Positions 29,814 through 41,663 of a DNA stretch of 64,000 bases are shown one piece after another. Positions within the stretch are counted from its first letter, which is position 1; every line of letters starts with the position of its first letter. The position numbers and the translations under genes were made by a program. Source of the stretch: Breviolum minutum Mf 1.05b.01 (taxonomy: Eukaryota > Sar > Dinophyceae > Suessiales > Symbiodiniaceae). The notes under the pieces are model-generated. The model was not told where the DNA came from. It saw only the letters and a list, made by a program, of their open reading frames with translations, and ran no database searches. The DNA lies in contig DF239266.1 in assembly GCA_000507305.1 (NCBI GenBank), positions 1-64,000 of the forward strand, in the 5' to 3' direction.

Positions 29814-29912
29814 CTAGGTGGTGGTTTTTAGATATTTTTAATTTTTACCCCTATTTGGGGAAGATTCCCATTTTGACTAATATTTTTGGGATGGGTTGAA
29901 ACCACCAACTAG
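29814..29912. mobile_element. GGTGGTTTC-family MITE
   Basis: CTAGGTGGTGGTTTTTAG at the left and TGAAACCACCAACTAG at the right. Confidence 0.85.
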
Positions 29913-30181
29913 CTAAGGGTTTACAATGTTAAGACTTTCTATCTCACCATTCACCATTCTAGGGCAAAAACCAACTTGCGAAACAACTCTAAATCCCAAT
30001 CTCATTCATGGGAGGATTGTAAATATTTACCGATCCATGAATAGTTGATGTTTATGGTCTTCATGGATCGGTAAATATACCAGTCCCATGGATGGTATGG
30101 CTACGGAAAATATATATTATACACCCTAGTCTTCCAGTACAATCTTGTGAGATATTGCGGACCCCCGAAACACACCTCCTG

Positions 30182-30311
30182 ACTTGGATGTCCCAGGAAG
30201 ATAGGATCAATGGTTAGTAAGTGGGTTATAACCCCAATACCCCTTTTATAGGCAGGTGAAATACCCCATTTACTAACCATTGATCCTAACTTCCAACGAG
30301 ACATCCAAGGA
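30182..30311. mobile_element. GGATCAATGGTTAG-family MITE
   Basis: ACTTGGATGTCCCAGGAAG at the left, inverse at the right; inner arms GGATCAATGGTTAGTAAG and inverse. Confidence 0.85.
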
Positions 30312-31227
30312 GGCTAGGAAAAATATGCGGAAATTTTTTCAGATTTTTGTTGGTTCCCAATCGTTTTTTCCAGCCGCACTGAGATCCGAAACGGTTTGTT
30401 TTTGGTTCGGTGGATCCAAATCAGCCGGCCCCCAAAACCTAGATTTCTAGAGGTTTTTTTATGGCAAAAAACCTGGGTTTTTAGGTGGCCAAAAGGCTTT
30501 ATATTTTTAGGTTGTTGGGGGCGAACCGGAACTTTATATGTGATGTTGATTTTGTTTTTAAGTCTCTAGAATGTGGGCTCCGAGCCGATCGTTGGAGTGA
30601 AATAAACCCCTATAAACGGCCGAAAATAAAATTGGGTAGACACGCAAACAGGCCGAGACGCATTCACGTTGCTTGATAAACTGTGCTGAGACGTCTCAAA
30701 AAAGTGGACAAGACCGACCAAAAAAACACCGAGGACAGTAACGCTGCTTTTGCGGTGCAATTTACTACAGGCGGGTAGAGATTGGTTACGCTGGTTGGGT
30801 AGTCTTTACTCATGCGTTATCCCAAGGTTTTTTTGCTTTCGTTGGTGATTTATTACTTTCTACCATGGTAAATCACCATTTTGGGGAATGTCCTTATTTT
30901 TTCCAACCACCTTAAGCAAATCTAAGTTTGCTGTTGATTTTCAGGGGTGAGCAAGGAACTAGCTGCTAGTTTTTGTTGAAAAAACAGGTGATGGTGCGTT
31001 TTTTTCGCATTTTCAGGTGCGGGATCGCTATAACCCTACATTTGTCACTATTATATACTGGCGGCGTAGTATCCCACTATAAGGGTTATAACTTAATAAC
31101 TGCTTTAAAGGCCATTCATAAGGGGCCCATAACTCCATTGGTAACGATCGGTTCAGGGCCCACCTTGTAGTTTTTGTGGATTATTTCCAATCACACCAAA
31201 TGAATAGATATATTATGGCTGGTCAGC

Positions 31228-31332
31228 CTACCACCCCCTAACCTAGCCGCTGAAAATTAGGCCTTCCCAACAGGAAAGGATCGTCTTCCAACCATCCATT
31301 TTCAGGTGCGAGCTGTTAGTTTCAGGGAGGGT
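31228..31332. mobile_element. CTCCCTGAAACTAAC-family element, left end degraded
   Basis: Right end GTTAGTTTCAGGGAGGGTA. Another TTTCAGGGAGGGTA end lies at 31423-31437. Confidence 0.6.
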
Positions 31333-31508
31333 AAGCAAGCTAACCTAGAGTATAATCTTAGGTGTTGGCTTCAAACACTCTTATGTTCACTGCAAACTTT
31401 GGGGAAGCTTCGTATGTTGATGTTTCAGGGAGGGTAAGGCCTTATCAACTACTTGCTTTCCGGTAGTAAGGGAGGAAATGCTCCTCTCAGAATTCTCATG
31501 TCTTTCAG

Positions 31509-31594
31509 GTGACTTTACTGCTCCTGTGCTGTTGACATCATCGCCAGCGGATGACACGCCCAATGTGGCAGTCACCTCATCCATTGTTGCTTGG
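31509..31594 (+). CDS. Exon of Big_5 (SbsA-type) Ig-like repeat gene
   Basis: Strong acceptor GTCTTTCAG followed by an open frame coding DFTAPVLLTSSPADDTPNVA and then VTSSIVAW. This is the typical start of a Big_5 Ig-like repeat (D-x-T-A-P-x-L-x-x-S-S-P-A-D, then V-A-V-x-S-x-I-V). Such domains occur in tandem in large secreted or surface proteins. The frame ends at TAA a few codons later; a GA donor at 31595 would avoid it. Later strands would come from other exons. Confidence 0.55.
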
Positions 31595-31620
31595 GATTAA
31601 GGATTGGGGCCCTAAGAATC

Positions 31621-31621
31621 C

Positions 31622-31688
<67 letters not shown>

Positions 31689-31780
31689 CGCTGTCGCATG
31701 TTGTTTTGTTTGTTGTTTGTTCTTTGTTTTTGTTGTTGTTTTTTGTTGTTGTTGTTGGTTTTGTTGTTGTTATTGTTTCT
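31621..31780. repeat. (TTG)n microsatellite
   Basis: About 22 TTG units, then imperfect TTG/TTT repeats to 31780. Poly-Leu, poly-Val and poly-Gln frames arise from it. Confidence 0.95.
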
Positions 31781-32007
31781 CGTTTTGATGTTGTATATGG
31801 TTGTTTCCATAGTCTCTACTACCCTGTTCTTCCAGTTTCCCTTTTTTTTGGTTTCAACTTGTCGCCGTGTTTGCGACGAAAACCTCCAGCCAAGGTTTTT
31901 ACCTTTTCGGAGAACATCCAAGTGAATGCAGCCTCTTGGGCTTGAACGTTGAACCGTTTGGCAAATAGAAAAAGTTGACCACCAAACGTTAGAACGAGAA
32001 AAAACAT

Positions 32008-32160
32008 GTCAATGGTTGTTTCTGGTTCCCTTACTAGGTGGTAGGTACCATATAATCCCCCAATTGGCAGTATATACCACTTATATACCACTTATATATT
32101 GCCAATTGGGTGATTATATGCTACCTACCACCTATTAAGGGAACCAGAAACAGCTATTGA
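32008..32160. mobile_element. Near-perfect palindrome, TTCTGGTTCCC family
   Basis: TGTTTCTGGTTCCCTTA at the left and inverse at the right, with ACCACTTATATACCACTTAT at the centre. A related half is at 63508-63590. Confidence 0.85.
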
Positions 32161-32560
32161 ACCAACGTTAGAACGAGAAAAAACCATGCTCCCTTGGAGA
32201 TGCTCACTTTGAAATGTGGTTTTCCCGTAGCCCCACAGGATCCAGATATATTCAGATATGCTGTATCCCACTTGGACCCCCAAACCATGAATCATGAAGG
32301 GCTTTAAGCCCCGAACGTATGGGTTATAACATGTTATAACCCCTTAAAAGTGAAGGTTTCACGTGGGTTCCCATGGTATGGTAACTATTTATACCTTTAG
32401 TTTTACCTAACATTGTACCGAGACATTTTCTAACCATCCACGCATGCACGGTAAATATAATGATCAAGTTCCATGGATACTCTCGTTCGTGGAAAACCCG
32501 AGAAGCCGACGGTTGATCAAACAGACGGTGAAACGATGTCCGTTGGATCTTCCAAGATTT

Positions 32561-32658
32561 CTAGGTGGTGGCAACTCAAATATTTTTTATTTTCATCCCT
32601 ACCTCGGGAATTGATCCAATTTGACCAATGTTTCAAAGGGGTTGAAACCACCAACTAG
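32561..32658. mobile_element. GGTGGTTTC-family MITE
   Basis: CTAGGTGGTGGCAACTCAAA at the left and TTGAAACCACCAACTAG at the right. Confidence 0.9.
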
Positions 32659-33671
32659 ATTTTCTCAGTTGAGTGATTCTAGGCAATTTATAGCGACCTT
32701 TCCCGCCAGGAACGGTCACCCCAAAAGGTTGTGAATAGTAAGGGGATCCGGACCCCAAAATGGCCGAAACATTCAGGATAAGGATTTATATGAAAATTGC
32801 CCATGCAGATAAACGGATCGTTTGGGAGATGTGTTGTTGTGTTATTTCTCCAAGTGTTATAAGTTATATCTCGTAATTTGGAGAAGATGATCCAATTTGG
32901 ATTATGTTTTTTTTTGCAGATTGGGTTGAAGCATGTCACACCAACTAGTATCACCAACTAGTGGGGAGAGATTTGCTCCAATTTCGAGGAGGAAATCATG
33001 GCGAACTTATTCCAATGCCACCCAGGCAATTTTCCACCCTGATGATGGAGGGAGTCTGAAGACAACCATCATTGTTCCTTAAGGCCGTTCTTTTACCGCC
33101 TTGGATTTGTTTTTGTTTTTGGTGATTTTTGTCCATGGATTTGGGATCCCATGGAAGTTTCATTCATCACCATGGAAATCACCACCATCCATGATGGGGG
33201 AGACTTAATATGTTTTTGGAACAAAATTCCTGGCCCCATTTTTGTTCAGCAAAATCCAAGTCAAGAAGGCCGTTTTGAAGGCGGCCTTATTTTTCTGGGG
33301 GGAGGGTGGCATTTGGGGGGGGTGGCAACTCTTCCTGAGGCTAGTTCCTTTATTTGGCAGATTCAGGACTTTGTCAACGGGTTGGTGCTCAAATCGGGTG
33401 ATGGATGGGAAGGATGGATCTGTTTTTTTTTTGGAAGTTGTTTTTCGGAAAGGAGCGGCAGTTTTTTTAATGATGATATGTATGGTGTGCAGAATGTTTT
33501 TTTATAAATATGACATATATCATGTAATTGTATTGTTTTATAGATATATATATATATACTTTTTGATTTACATTGAATTCAAGAGAAATGCTAGGAGTGT
33601 TCTCTCAAAGACCTTGTACATAGGGTGGCATGCTTCGGGTGAATTTGTGGTACGTACCCTTGGGTACGACT

Positions 33672-33800
33672 GTACAAGATGGGGCCCCCTAACTACTATA
33701 AGTGGATTTATTCCTTGTTATACCTATTTACAACCATGGTTAAATAGGGTTTGTTGGGGTTATAACTACCTTTACAACTAGGGGGGCCCCTTCTTGTACA
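33672..33800. mobile_element. CAAGAAGGGGCCCCC-family MITE
   Basis: TGTACAAGATGGGGCCCCCT at the left; right end CCCCTTCTTGTACA. About 94% alike to 20825-20947 by eye over the arms. Confidence 0.85.
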
Positions 33801-33994
33801 ATTACCTCAAAATGTCAATAGCACAGTTGATTTAATTTTGCAAAGACATCTCTAATACATGCATGAAGTCTTATTGTCAGAGACTGCTTCCGGTCTCCAA
33901 TCACGTCCGTCAGCTTTCTTTCGCCTCAACTGGCGAGGAAGGATTGCGGAATTCATTCAAAGAAGATTATGTTTCAACCAGTTCTCGATTCAAG

Positions 33995-34113
33995 CCCTAA
34001 GAATCCAGGTACGTCCTAAGAATCCGGGATTACACTGATCCATTCCTATTCTTTCCAGATCAGATTGGAACCCGAAAAATCCTACTCGATCGGAACGGGT
34101 TTGGATTCTTGGG
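33995..34113. mobile_element. CCCTAAGAATCC-family MITE
   Basis: CCCTAAGAATCCAGGTACG at the left and GGTTTGGATTCTTGGGG at the right. Confidence 0.8.
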
Positions 34114-34711
34114 GAAGGTTGTACATCAATCGAAAGTTCTGAAAGCCGGGTGGTTGACGCAGGACAAGCATGGAGAACAGTCACCTACGACCTATTCTGT
34201 GGCTGGACTTGGGATGTTTTGTCATAGTGAGACCTTGAGCTGTAGAACACGAACTGGTGGATGTATCAAAAATGGACCCCTAAAGTCTACAAAGGTACCA
34301 TGCCCATACCATCCATGTTTGGTATATTTTCCTGCATTTGGTTAATGTTTATGGTAAATGTAGGTAAAAAGTAAAAAAGACATACATGGATGGTTTGGGA
34401 TGGGAACCCACAACCTTCATTTTTAGGGGTTATAACTTATAACATCTAACAACCCGTATTTTCAGGGCTCAACACCTTCATTTTTTCCATGGGTTGTTGG
34501 GGGTCCAAAGGTAGAGATCATTGCATCTGAAGAAATCAAACACCTTGAGTTTAAGGGCCATGTAATTTTGAAGCAGCGATTAACCCTTTCTTTTTGCGGG
34601 TTTACCCGAGGTACTGGTGGCCCCCAAAGGGCCAAAGGCCCCGGGATGATGGATACCTTCAATGATTTCAACATTTCACTTGATCAATGAAAAATAACTT
34701 GTTTCTTTAGG

Positions 34712-34838
34712 GTATACACCCTGGAAGATTAATGGCTGGTTCACCTACAGCCATCACCCATGAAAAGAAAGGAAAATGATCATGAACCAAACAATCCAGG
34801 GAATTATGTTGATTCTTAATCTTCAGGGGTGTATATAG
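34712..34838. mobile_element. GATTAACGGCTGG-family palindrome
   Basis: TATACACCCTGGAAGATTAA at the left and TTAATCTTCAGGGGTGTATA at the right. Confidence 0.75.
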
Positions 34839-35228
34839 GGGATCATACTGCCCGGTTATATACATGGGGATTTGATAAACCATTATAAGGATCGGTATAA
34901 AACAGCCAGTACAATGGAAGTAAGGCCGGTTTTTGTTCGTTTCTCATTTGGGGTGATTCACAACCCTCCAGGTCTTTCAATACTCATCACCATCCCGGAT
35001 GGCCTCCTGGGCTCACCATTTGAGAATGGCAATGGAATCAAATTCTATGCGTTTTTGGAGTTGATTGGACACCCCTGACTCATACTCTGACATGTAGTTA
35101 AATCTAAATAGTATACAACTTGTGTATATGAAATCCCCTTTGTAAACGACATAAGCAGGGCTTTCACGGCTCACAAGAAACTGTTTAAACATCTTGCGAT
35201 ACTTTCGGAGGTTGTTTCAATTGTCAAG

Positions 35229-35373
35229 CTTGGCGGTTAGTAAGGACCGTGATCGTAAGTTGGGTGATAACTAACCCTATCTAGGGGACGAATTTCAACC
35301 AACTTAGATACAGGGGTTAATTATAGTTATAACCCAACTTATAAAGTTACTAATTACCATGAGCCACCAAGTA
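35229..35373. mobile_element. CTTGGTGGCTCATGG-family element
   Basis: Left arm degraded (CTTGGCGGTTAGTAAG), right arm ACCATGAGCCACCAAGTA. Confidence 0.75.
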
Positions 35374-35444
35374 GCCATCAAAAGGATGTTTCCAGGAGAA
35401 AAAAATACAAACCCAATCTGCCTTTTACCATCAATTACAGAATT

Positions 35445-35538
35445 ACCCTCCCTGAGAACTAAGAACGCCCCTGAAAATAGGCCGAAACCCAAGAGGAAAT
35501 GAATCGTCTTTCAACCTTTGATTTTCAGGAGGGTAGAT
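35445..35538. mobile_element. CTCCCTGAAACTAAC-family MITE
   Basis: TACCCTCCCTGAGAACTAAG at the left and TTGATTTTCAGGAGGGTA at the right. Confidence 0.75.
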
Positions 35539-35599
35539 ATTTGTTGGAAGAAATCCTGCATGGCCGGGACTTCATGTCACCACCCCTTTCCCAACTAAG

Positions 35600-35647
35600 G
35601 CACCTTGCAATGATGCGCAGGTCTCTGTATCAGGTTCCTTTGATGCA
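35600..35647 (+). CDS. Candidate micro-exon, Big_5-like block
   Basis: Acceptor CAACTAAG and donor GCA|GTCTCT bracket 16 codons, APCNDAQVSVSGSFDA. D-A-Q-V-S-V-S-G fits the middle of a Big_5 domain and parallels DQVSVSG at 27.5 kb. Very short, so weak. Confidence 0.25.
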
Positions 35648-36393
35648 GTCTCTTGAAATCCTCCAGTCATACTGTACGTGAGGAGCGGCGTTTGGATACA
35701 CTAAATGGCACAGAGCGGGGGTCCTTCGACACAGATCCTCACAACCCTAAGAATGATAGGATCTCAAAGCTAGTGACCTAGTGGTTTTGAGATCCCACAC
35801 CCCTGCTATACTCATCCAAAACCCTCAAATTCGCAGGGTGACCCGTGATTTTCAGGGAAGGTATATATGACCATGACTGGAAGACTATCCGGGATGGTAT
35901 ATCATTGTTGTCTCGTGAAAAATTCCCATATAATTCAGGCCTCAGTTTACTTTTCGAAGAACCAGGCATATCTCGGTCACGTGTACGGAAGGGATGTCCA
36001 TGGTACATAGTAAATGGATTTAATAACCCCATATGTATATAAGTCTATATAAATATATAGGTTGTAAGTCCCGTAAATAGGTGAAATAAACCATCTTGCT
36101 AACGATTGTTACTAAGTTCCATGGACAACCTAGTAGGCTTTTTGTCTCCGAATATTGGCAAAGCGCCAACATTTCGAATAAAGATCCTTCCCAATCAAAG
36201 AGGCACGGGGACCCTCCAAAACGGCCATATAAGCTAAGCTGAAAAAAGTGGTGAAATTATGACTCAACATACACTGGTTGATGAAAATCGTGATTCCCGC
36301 AACTAAGCTACAAAGATCCCTGGCCGGAGTAAAGAGTTGGCCAATCAGCCGGTTTTCCCATAGGATCAATCTATGGAATATTTACCTCCTATT

Positions 36394-36503
36394 CCCTAAG
36401 GATCCAGGTATGTCCTAGGAAAGGGATTAACCCTACAATCCTATTGTTGGGATGGGATTGGAACCCTCAATCCTATTCTAGGGAGGGGTTTGGATTCTTA
36501 GGG
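36394..36503. mobile_element. CCCTAAGAATCC-family MITE
   Basis: Near-identical to 14814-14923, including GTCCTAGGAAAGGGATTAAC against its counterpart. Confidence 0.85.
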
Positions 36504-36623
36504 TACTATAAATTTTCCGTAAAATGTGGGATCCCCAATGTACAGTGTATCACTATAAGAACCACAAGAAAACATGTTTTTTTGTTTCACAGTTCTGTAG
36601 CACAAAAAATATGTGACACCCAG

Positions 36624-36723
36624 GTAAACTAACATAGCAATGGAAAATGGACCCGGATTGAAGATGTATTCCCTATTGAAAATTGGTATATTCCAGCCAG
36701 CTATGTTAGTTTACGAGAGGGTA
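36624..36723. mobile_element. GTAAACTAACATAGCA-family MITE
   Basis: GTAAACTAACATAGCAATGG at the left and GCTATGTTAGTTTACGAGAG at the right; core almost identical to 28606. Confidence 0.85.
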
Positions 36724-36911
36724 TACGTCCCTTTGATATATAAATCATTAAGTAAATCATTATAAATCAAACTTTGTTTTTCGCTTCGTTGCTTCTTCCC
36801 TTGAGGTGCTGTTGCCACCATCACTATTCTTGCATCCAACTTTCCACTTCTTCCGTGTCAGTGGTGCCTCTGATTTTTGAAAATTTTGAAAAAAAGAAGT
36901 CGGCCGTGTGT

Positions 36912-37111
36912 GACCCATAGGATCTATGTATGGTATATTTACTGTACCTATAGTTACCTACCAGCATCTTCCAAAGGGCGCTGTTTGAACCCTAGGGGAT
37001 GGTGTATAGGCACCCCTTATTATCTCTTCAGCACCCTTGGAAGATCCAGGTATATACATTTCGTTGATTTTTGTTGGTAAATGTAGGTAAATATACCATT
37101 GTCCCATGGAT
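36912..37111. mobile_element. Composite element: TATATTTACC arms around a CATCTTCCAAAGGG palindrome
   Basis: Outer arms CATAGGATCTATGTATGG and CCATTGTCCCATGGATC flank an inner palindrome (36963-37048). The same nested arrangement recurs at 40083-40291. Confidence 0.8.
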
Positions 37112-37431
37112 CTGGCATGGGTGAGTGACCTCCCATGGTTGTTCTGAAAGGTGGAGGATTGCGAGTGAAAGGTGTTCCGAAGGTATTTTTGAGAGAAACC
37201 TGGAACAAAAATGCTGTTTTTGTATGGGATATGTACCTATAAACTACGTTTATCATCAATAGAAAACGGGATATGTGGGTAAATATTCCATAGATATATA
37301 AATGCAAATGTGTTTGAAACTGGAGTGGTCGTGTGTGATTGACGTCCACGTTGTTTTTGAAACGTCACTTTTTGAGCCATATATGCACTTGGAGGTTCAG
37401 AGCCACATTTTGCCAGGTGGTGATGTCAGAA

Positions 37432-37586
37432 TACTTGGAGGATCATCCCAGTTAGTAACTAGTTAGTAACCCCCCATTTATAAGCCATGAAACGCCCATT
37501 TGGAAGGGAAACAACCCGATCCTTAGGGGACTTGCGATCACCATGGTTATTAACCACTTACAAGTCCTGGGATGATCCTCCAAGTA
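37432..37586. mobile_element. TTGGAGGATCATCC-family element
   Basis: TACTTGGAGGATCATCCCAG at the left and GGGATGATCCTCCAAGTA at the right. Confidence 0.85.
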
Positions 37587-37729
37587 ATTACCTGAAGCAT
37601 GTATACTTTCCTTCTGCAAGTCTTTGGGGATTGTAGAGGCGTAAAAAAACACCCTCCAGCCAGGTGGTGACAAAGTATTTCAATTGAAAATTATCTATGA
37701 AACACGTATCCGGTGATCCCCTTAAAAAT

Positions 37730-37835
37730 CTAGTTGGTGGTTTCAAACATTCTTTATTTTCAACCCTAATTTGGGGAAATGATCCAATTTGACGATATAA
37801 TACTTTTCAAATGGGTTGTTGAAACCACCAACTAG
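37730..37835. mobile_element. GGTGGTTTC-family MITE
   Basis: CTAGTTGGTGGTTTCAAAC at the left and TGAAACCACCAACTAG at the right. Confidence 0.9.
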
Positions 37836-38056
37836 AAATGCTTTCTATTGCCTGCATCCCCTGTTTTGGGAAGATGTGAAAGCACTTGGCAGGTTCACCA
37901 ATTCAGGTGCAGATTATTGAGCCCATGATGGCCTCTTTGAACTGGTGTCAATTCAACGAAATCCACCTCCAAAACCAACTCAATCAATGCTTAGGCATCC
38001 TTGCCTTCCGGCTGGTCTTCAATTGTGTTGCGTCACTACTTGCCATATCACCCTGA

Positions 38057-38166
38057 CTAGGTGGTGGTTGAAAAATAAGGTTGTTGGCATTTGTTTCAGC
38101 CCACCCCCAGTTGAGGGAAGACTACCTAGTTCATATCGGATGGGTGGCGAGAAACCACCAACATAG
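38057..38166. mobile_element. GGTGGTTTC-family MITE, divergent
   Basis: CTAGGTGGTGGTTGAAA at the left and GAAACCACCAACATAG at the right; interior diverged. Confidence 0.7.
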
Positions 38167-38301
38167 ATACATCCAATAATACCAAGCTGCCTTTTTGAAA
38201 GGAATTTCTTTGTACCAGTATTTTTTTCACCCTTCGCAGTTTTTGACAAGTGTCATATGAGATATGTTTCCAGATATTGTTTTGAAACCATTATTCTTCA
38301 T

Positions 38302-38415
38302 CTAGGTGGTGGCAACTCAAATATTTGTTTATATTTGTCTTTTACTATTTAAGGGAAGATTACCATTTTTCACTCATCTTTTTCAAAGAGGGTTGGTTCA
38401 ACCAACCACCAACCG
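38302..38415. mobile_element. GGTGGTTTC-family MITE
   Basis: CTAGGTGGTGGCAACTCAAA at the left and CAACCACCAACCGG at the right. Confidence 0.8.
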
Positions 38416-38577
38416 GACGTTTTTCATATGTTTTTTTTCCACATCATCAACTGAGGTATCAAGTCGTTTATGCGGCGCAATGTTTCACAGATGCTTGGCT
38501 GGGTATTGGTGTTTGGTTGCTGCTTTTTCGCCATCTTGAGCAACGAGCACCTGGGTATATATAGAATAGAATACAAC

Positions 38578-38692
38578 TACGGTTGATGGAAAAAATCCTG
38601 CACCAGCTGATATGGTAAATATCCCATTATTTACAGGGTTTCATACATCCAAGGTGGTGCAGTATTTCTTCCATCAACAGTATTTACACAAC
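38578..38692. mobile_element. ACTGTTGATGG-family MITE
   Basis: GGTTGATGGAAAAAATCC at the left and TTCTTCCATCAACAGTA at the right. Confidence 0.85.
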
Positions 38693-38795
38693 TTGTTGTT
38701 GGTATTTTTGCGGGGATGAAATACTCCCCAGTTTTGTGGGGATTTAGATTTCATAAACCATGAAATTTCATCATCCCGGAACCTTAAACAACCAG

Positions 38796-38903
38796 CTAGG
38801 TGGTGGCAACTCAAATACTTTTTTATTTTCATCCCTAATTTGGGGAAATGATCCATTTTGACTTGAGCATATTTTTCAAAGGGGTTGGTGAAAAACCACC
38901 AAC
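38796..38903. mobile_element. GGTGGTTTC-family MITE
   Basis: CTAGGTGGTGGCAACTCAAA at the left and AAACCACCAAC at the right. Followed at 38922 by a degraded CCCTAAGAATCC relative. Confidence 0.8.
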
Positions 38904-39046
38904 AAAACTTGTTATTAATAGTCCCTGAGAATCATCTGGTCGACCCCTCCCTTTGGAGTAGGATTTGTTTTGGGTCGAAACATCCCATCCTCAGGTCTTA
39001 GGATTTTTTTGGTAAATTGTCAGGAATTTCCTCTTTATTTTCACCA

Positions 39047-39202
39047 GGAGTTTCAGGTACCTAAAATGGAGGTACGAAAGAACCTTATTTACGGCCATTT
39101 TGGGGATGGGGAAACTTCCCTTACATAAGCCTTACATACAGCCTTTATATAGGTGAAGGATTCCTCCATTTTGGGTACCTGAAATGTCTGGTGATATTTC
39201 AG
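39047..39202. mobile_element. Palindromic element, AGGTACCTAAAATGG family
   Basis: TTTCAGGTACCTAAAATGGA at the left and inverse at the right. The right arm recurs at about 23583-23625. Confidence 0.75.
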
Positions 39203-39550
39203 GGAAATCCAGGTTGGTAGGTTGTTGATTTGTTGTTGCTATTATTACCAGGTGATTCAAAGTCGTGACCTTTTTATCCCCTAGTTGGAGGTCACTTAAG
39301 CCTGGAAAGGCTCACTTAAGCAACCCAAAAAGGTCACAAAAAATTGCCAGGTATACTTGTATTCTTATGTTCAATATCATTCCTATTTCAGCGGTGAAAA
39401 TTGTGGGCCCCTGTTTGTTTGGACTATATTACACGCACACTATCCAGTTATGTGGTGTTTGGAATATGCCATTGTTAAGATCCTGTCATTAACCAACCAG
39501 GATGTCATGGAATGTCACTGGTGGGTTTTGGGGTCACTGCTCCTGTTCTC

Positions 39551-39685
39551 ATGGCTAGTCAACCTACCCCCCCAACATACCCCCCCAGAAATAAGGGTTT
39601 AATAAGGCCGCATTAAGGGAAGAAACCAATGGTTGATAAGCCCCTAATAAGGCCGGCTATTTCTGGGAGGGGTACGACCAGCCAT
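39551..39685. mobile_element. GGCTAGTCAACCTACC-family element
   Basis: ATGGCTAGTCAACCTACCCC at the left; right arm degraded (GGGTACGACCAGCCAT). Confidence 0.75.
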
Positions 39686-40082
39686 CCAGGACACGTCAAC
39701 GAATCTGAATTATGTGGCAGCTTTGCCGTCCACTGACTACTATGCTCCTTGGATGCACACAAGGTGGGCCCCTTACGATCTAAATGGAGTGAAATGGGGC
39801 CCCTATACATGGCCCTTATTATTCCCAGATGCTCCATGTGTGTTTTTGTTTGAACTACATGAATTTATTTGAATTTATGGAACAAATAACATAGATCGGT
39901 AAATAATATTCAACCAATGCCATTGTTTTTTGCTCCATATTAGGGATTTCCAGGGTTTCACGGGTTTCAGGCAGGGGTAAAAAAAAATTGGCACCCCGAT
40001 TTCTGCGTGGACCCACCTGGTAGAGCCCAATTTTTATGGGCGAGGCCAAGGCCTTTTGAAAGTTGATCGAGAAATCACAGCC

Positions 40083-40291
40083 CATAGGATCCATGGGACT
40101 GGTATATTTACTGTACCTATATTTACCTACCAGCATCTTCCAAAGGGCGCTGTTTGAACCCTAAGGCTTTAAGGGATGGTGTATAGGCACCCCTTATTCT
40201 CTATTCAGCACCCTTTGGAAGATCCAGGTATATACATTTGGTTGATTTTTATGGGAAATGTAGGTGAATATACCATACATGGATCCTATGG
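40083..40291. mobile_element. Composite element, second copy
   Basis: Outer arms CATAGGATCCATGGGACTGG and CCATACATGGATCCTATGGG, inner palindrome at 40133-40229, same order and orientation as 36912-37111. Confidence 0.85.
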
Positions 40292-40780
40292 GCAGGTTTT
40301 TTCACACACCCGGCGGACACGTGAAGGTGAGATTTCCACGATTTTTGTTGCCATTTGTAGAGAGTTTTTTGGGTGTTGTTTTTTCGCTAGCGTTTAGTTT
40401 GGGGCCAGTTTTTGGCGGAAAAAAACCCCCTCGAAAACGATCACATGAGCTGGTTGGCGTTTAAAACGACCATGACTGAGTCGTCCTGTATTTACTATTG
40501 AAATGGGGATTTTCGAATGTCATTTGTGTTTTTGCAGGTGTAGTTTTTGCGTTCTTCTTGTTTTTAATTTAAAGCCATGTAGGCTCGGGGGCCGGAATTT
40601 CCACCTTCACGAACGACCCCAAAACGACCCCAAAGGCCCATGGAAAATGAAGGTTGTGCGGGAAAATCCATGGTCTAAAAATACATATTTGGGCAATTTC
40701 ACAGGAACACTTGCAGTGTATTACCTGAACTTAATTCAGGTTGGTGTAATGATTATAGATTACTGTGTTCTCTACATGGC

Positions 40781-40846
40781 CCTAAGAATCCGGTCGGCCC
40801 CTCTCTAGACTAGGATGTTTCAGGGTTCCAATCCCATCCTTTCTTA
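40781..40846. mobile_element. CCCTAAGAATCC-family fragment
   Basis: CCCTAAGAATCCGGTCGG at the left, right end absent. Confidence 0.65.
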
Positions 40847-40877
40847 AAAACAGATGTTAGGTGCAATTTGTTCCTTA

Positions 40878-41010
40878 CCCTAGTCTTCCAAAGACCTTGT
40901 GAGCATCGGTGTCAAAGGACCCACAAACACCTCCTTGAGCTTCGGTCTTTAGGGGATCCTTTCACACCGATCCTCACAAGGTATGACTGGAGGATTTTGG
41001 AAGACTAGGG
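40878..41010. mobile_element. CCCTAGTCTTCC-family MITE
   Basis: CCCTAGTCTTCCAAAGACC at the left and TTTTGGAAGACTAGGG at the right. The flank (GGTGATTCGTCCCAGCCGTGG) also recurs, rearranged, near 42410. Confidence 0.85.
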
Positions 41011-41268
41011 TAGGTAAAATATACCGCATCGCCCCCAGGTGATTCGTCCCAGCCGTGGCCTTTTGAACACCGAATTCAGACAGAAACGGATTCTTAGGGC
41101 TGGGGTCTCTTTTCCCTGGAGGGATGTGGCCAGACCTCCCTCGGTTTCCCCGGATGTTCCCCTTAGGATTGGTGGACCAGCTGCAGCCTGGAATGGTGAA
41201 ATGGGTGAAGATTAGGTCTCAACAAGGAGAAATGGAGCATGTGGAACCAAGGGGCCCTTGGTTAATTA

Positions 41269-41333
41269 CTTGGTGGCGAAAATGGTAGTTAGTAAGTTGG
41301 GTAGGGTTACTAACTACCATGAGCCACCAAGTA
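41269..41333. mobile_element. CTTGGTGGCTCATGG-family short form
   Basis: Only 65 bp: arms ACTTGGTGGCGAAAATGG and ACCATGAGCCACCAAGTA with almost no interior, an internal-deletion derivative. Confidence 0.85.
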
Positions 41334-41663
41334 GCTATAAACTTGGGGATGAAATTTACTATCCAGTTTTTTTGGGGGGAGATTCTTTCTTTAGCCATGA
41401 AAAAAAAAGGATCCTTTCATTAACCAATCAGTTTTTCATGCAATGTCAGTACGTCGGTTTTGAACGTTGCTCAATTGGGTTTCTGTGAGATGGTAGGGGT
41501 TCATTTCAGCATGTTTTGAACAACCCATCTCCCATAAAATAGAAATAAGATAAGCATGGACCAGTATATCCTATATCATGAATATTTCAGGGTACCTTCC
41601 CAATTCCATCCTCCTTATTAACTTACTTGGCCAATGGCTAAACTTTAAACTTTTTGGGATTAC

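Noticed and set aside
31551-31945. Poly-Cys, poly-Val, poly-Leu and poly-Gln frames
   Set aside because: They arise from the TTG microsatellite in different frames and strands.
33242-33781. 179-codon open frame
   Set aside because: Runs through AT-rich DNA into a known MITE, with no codon bias or domain; probably chance.
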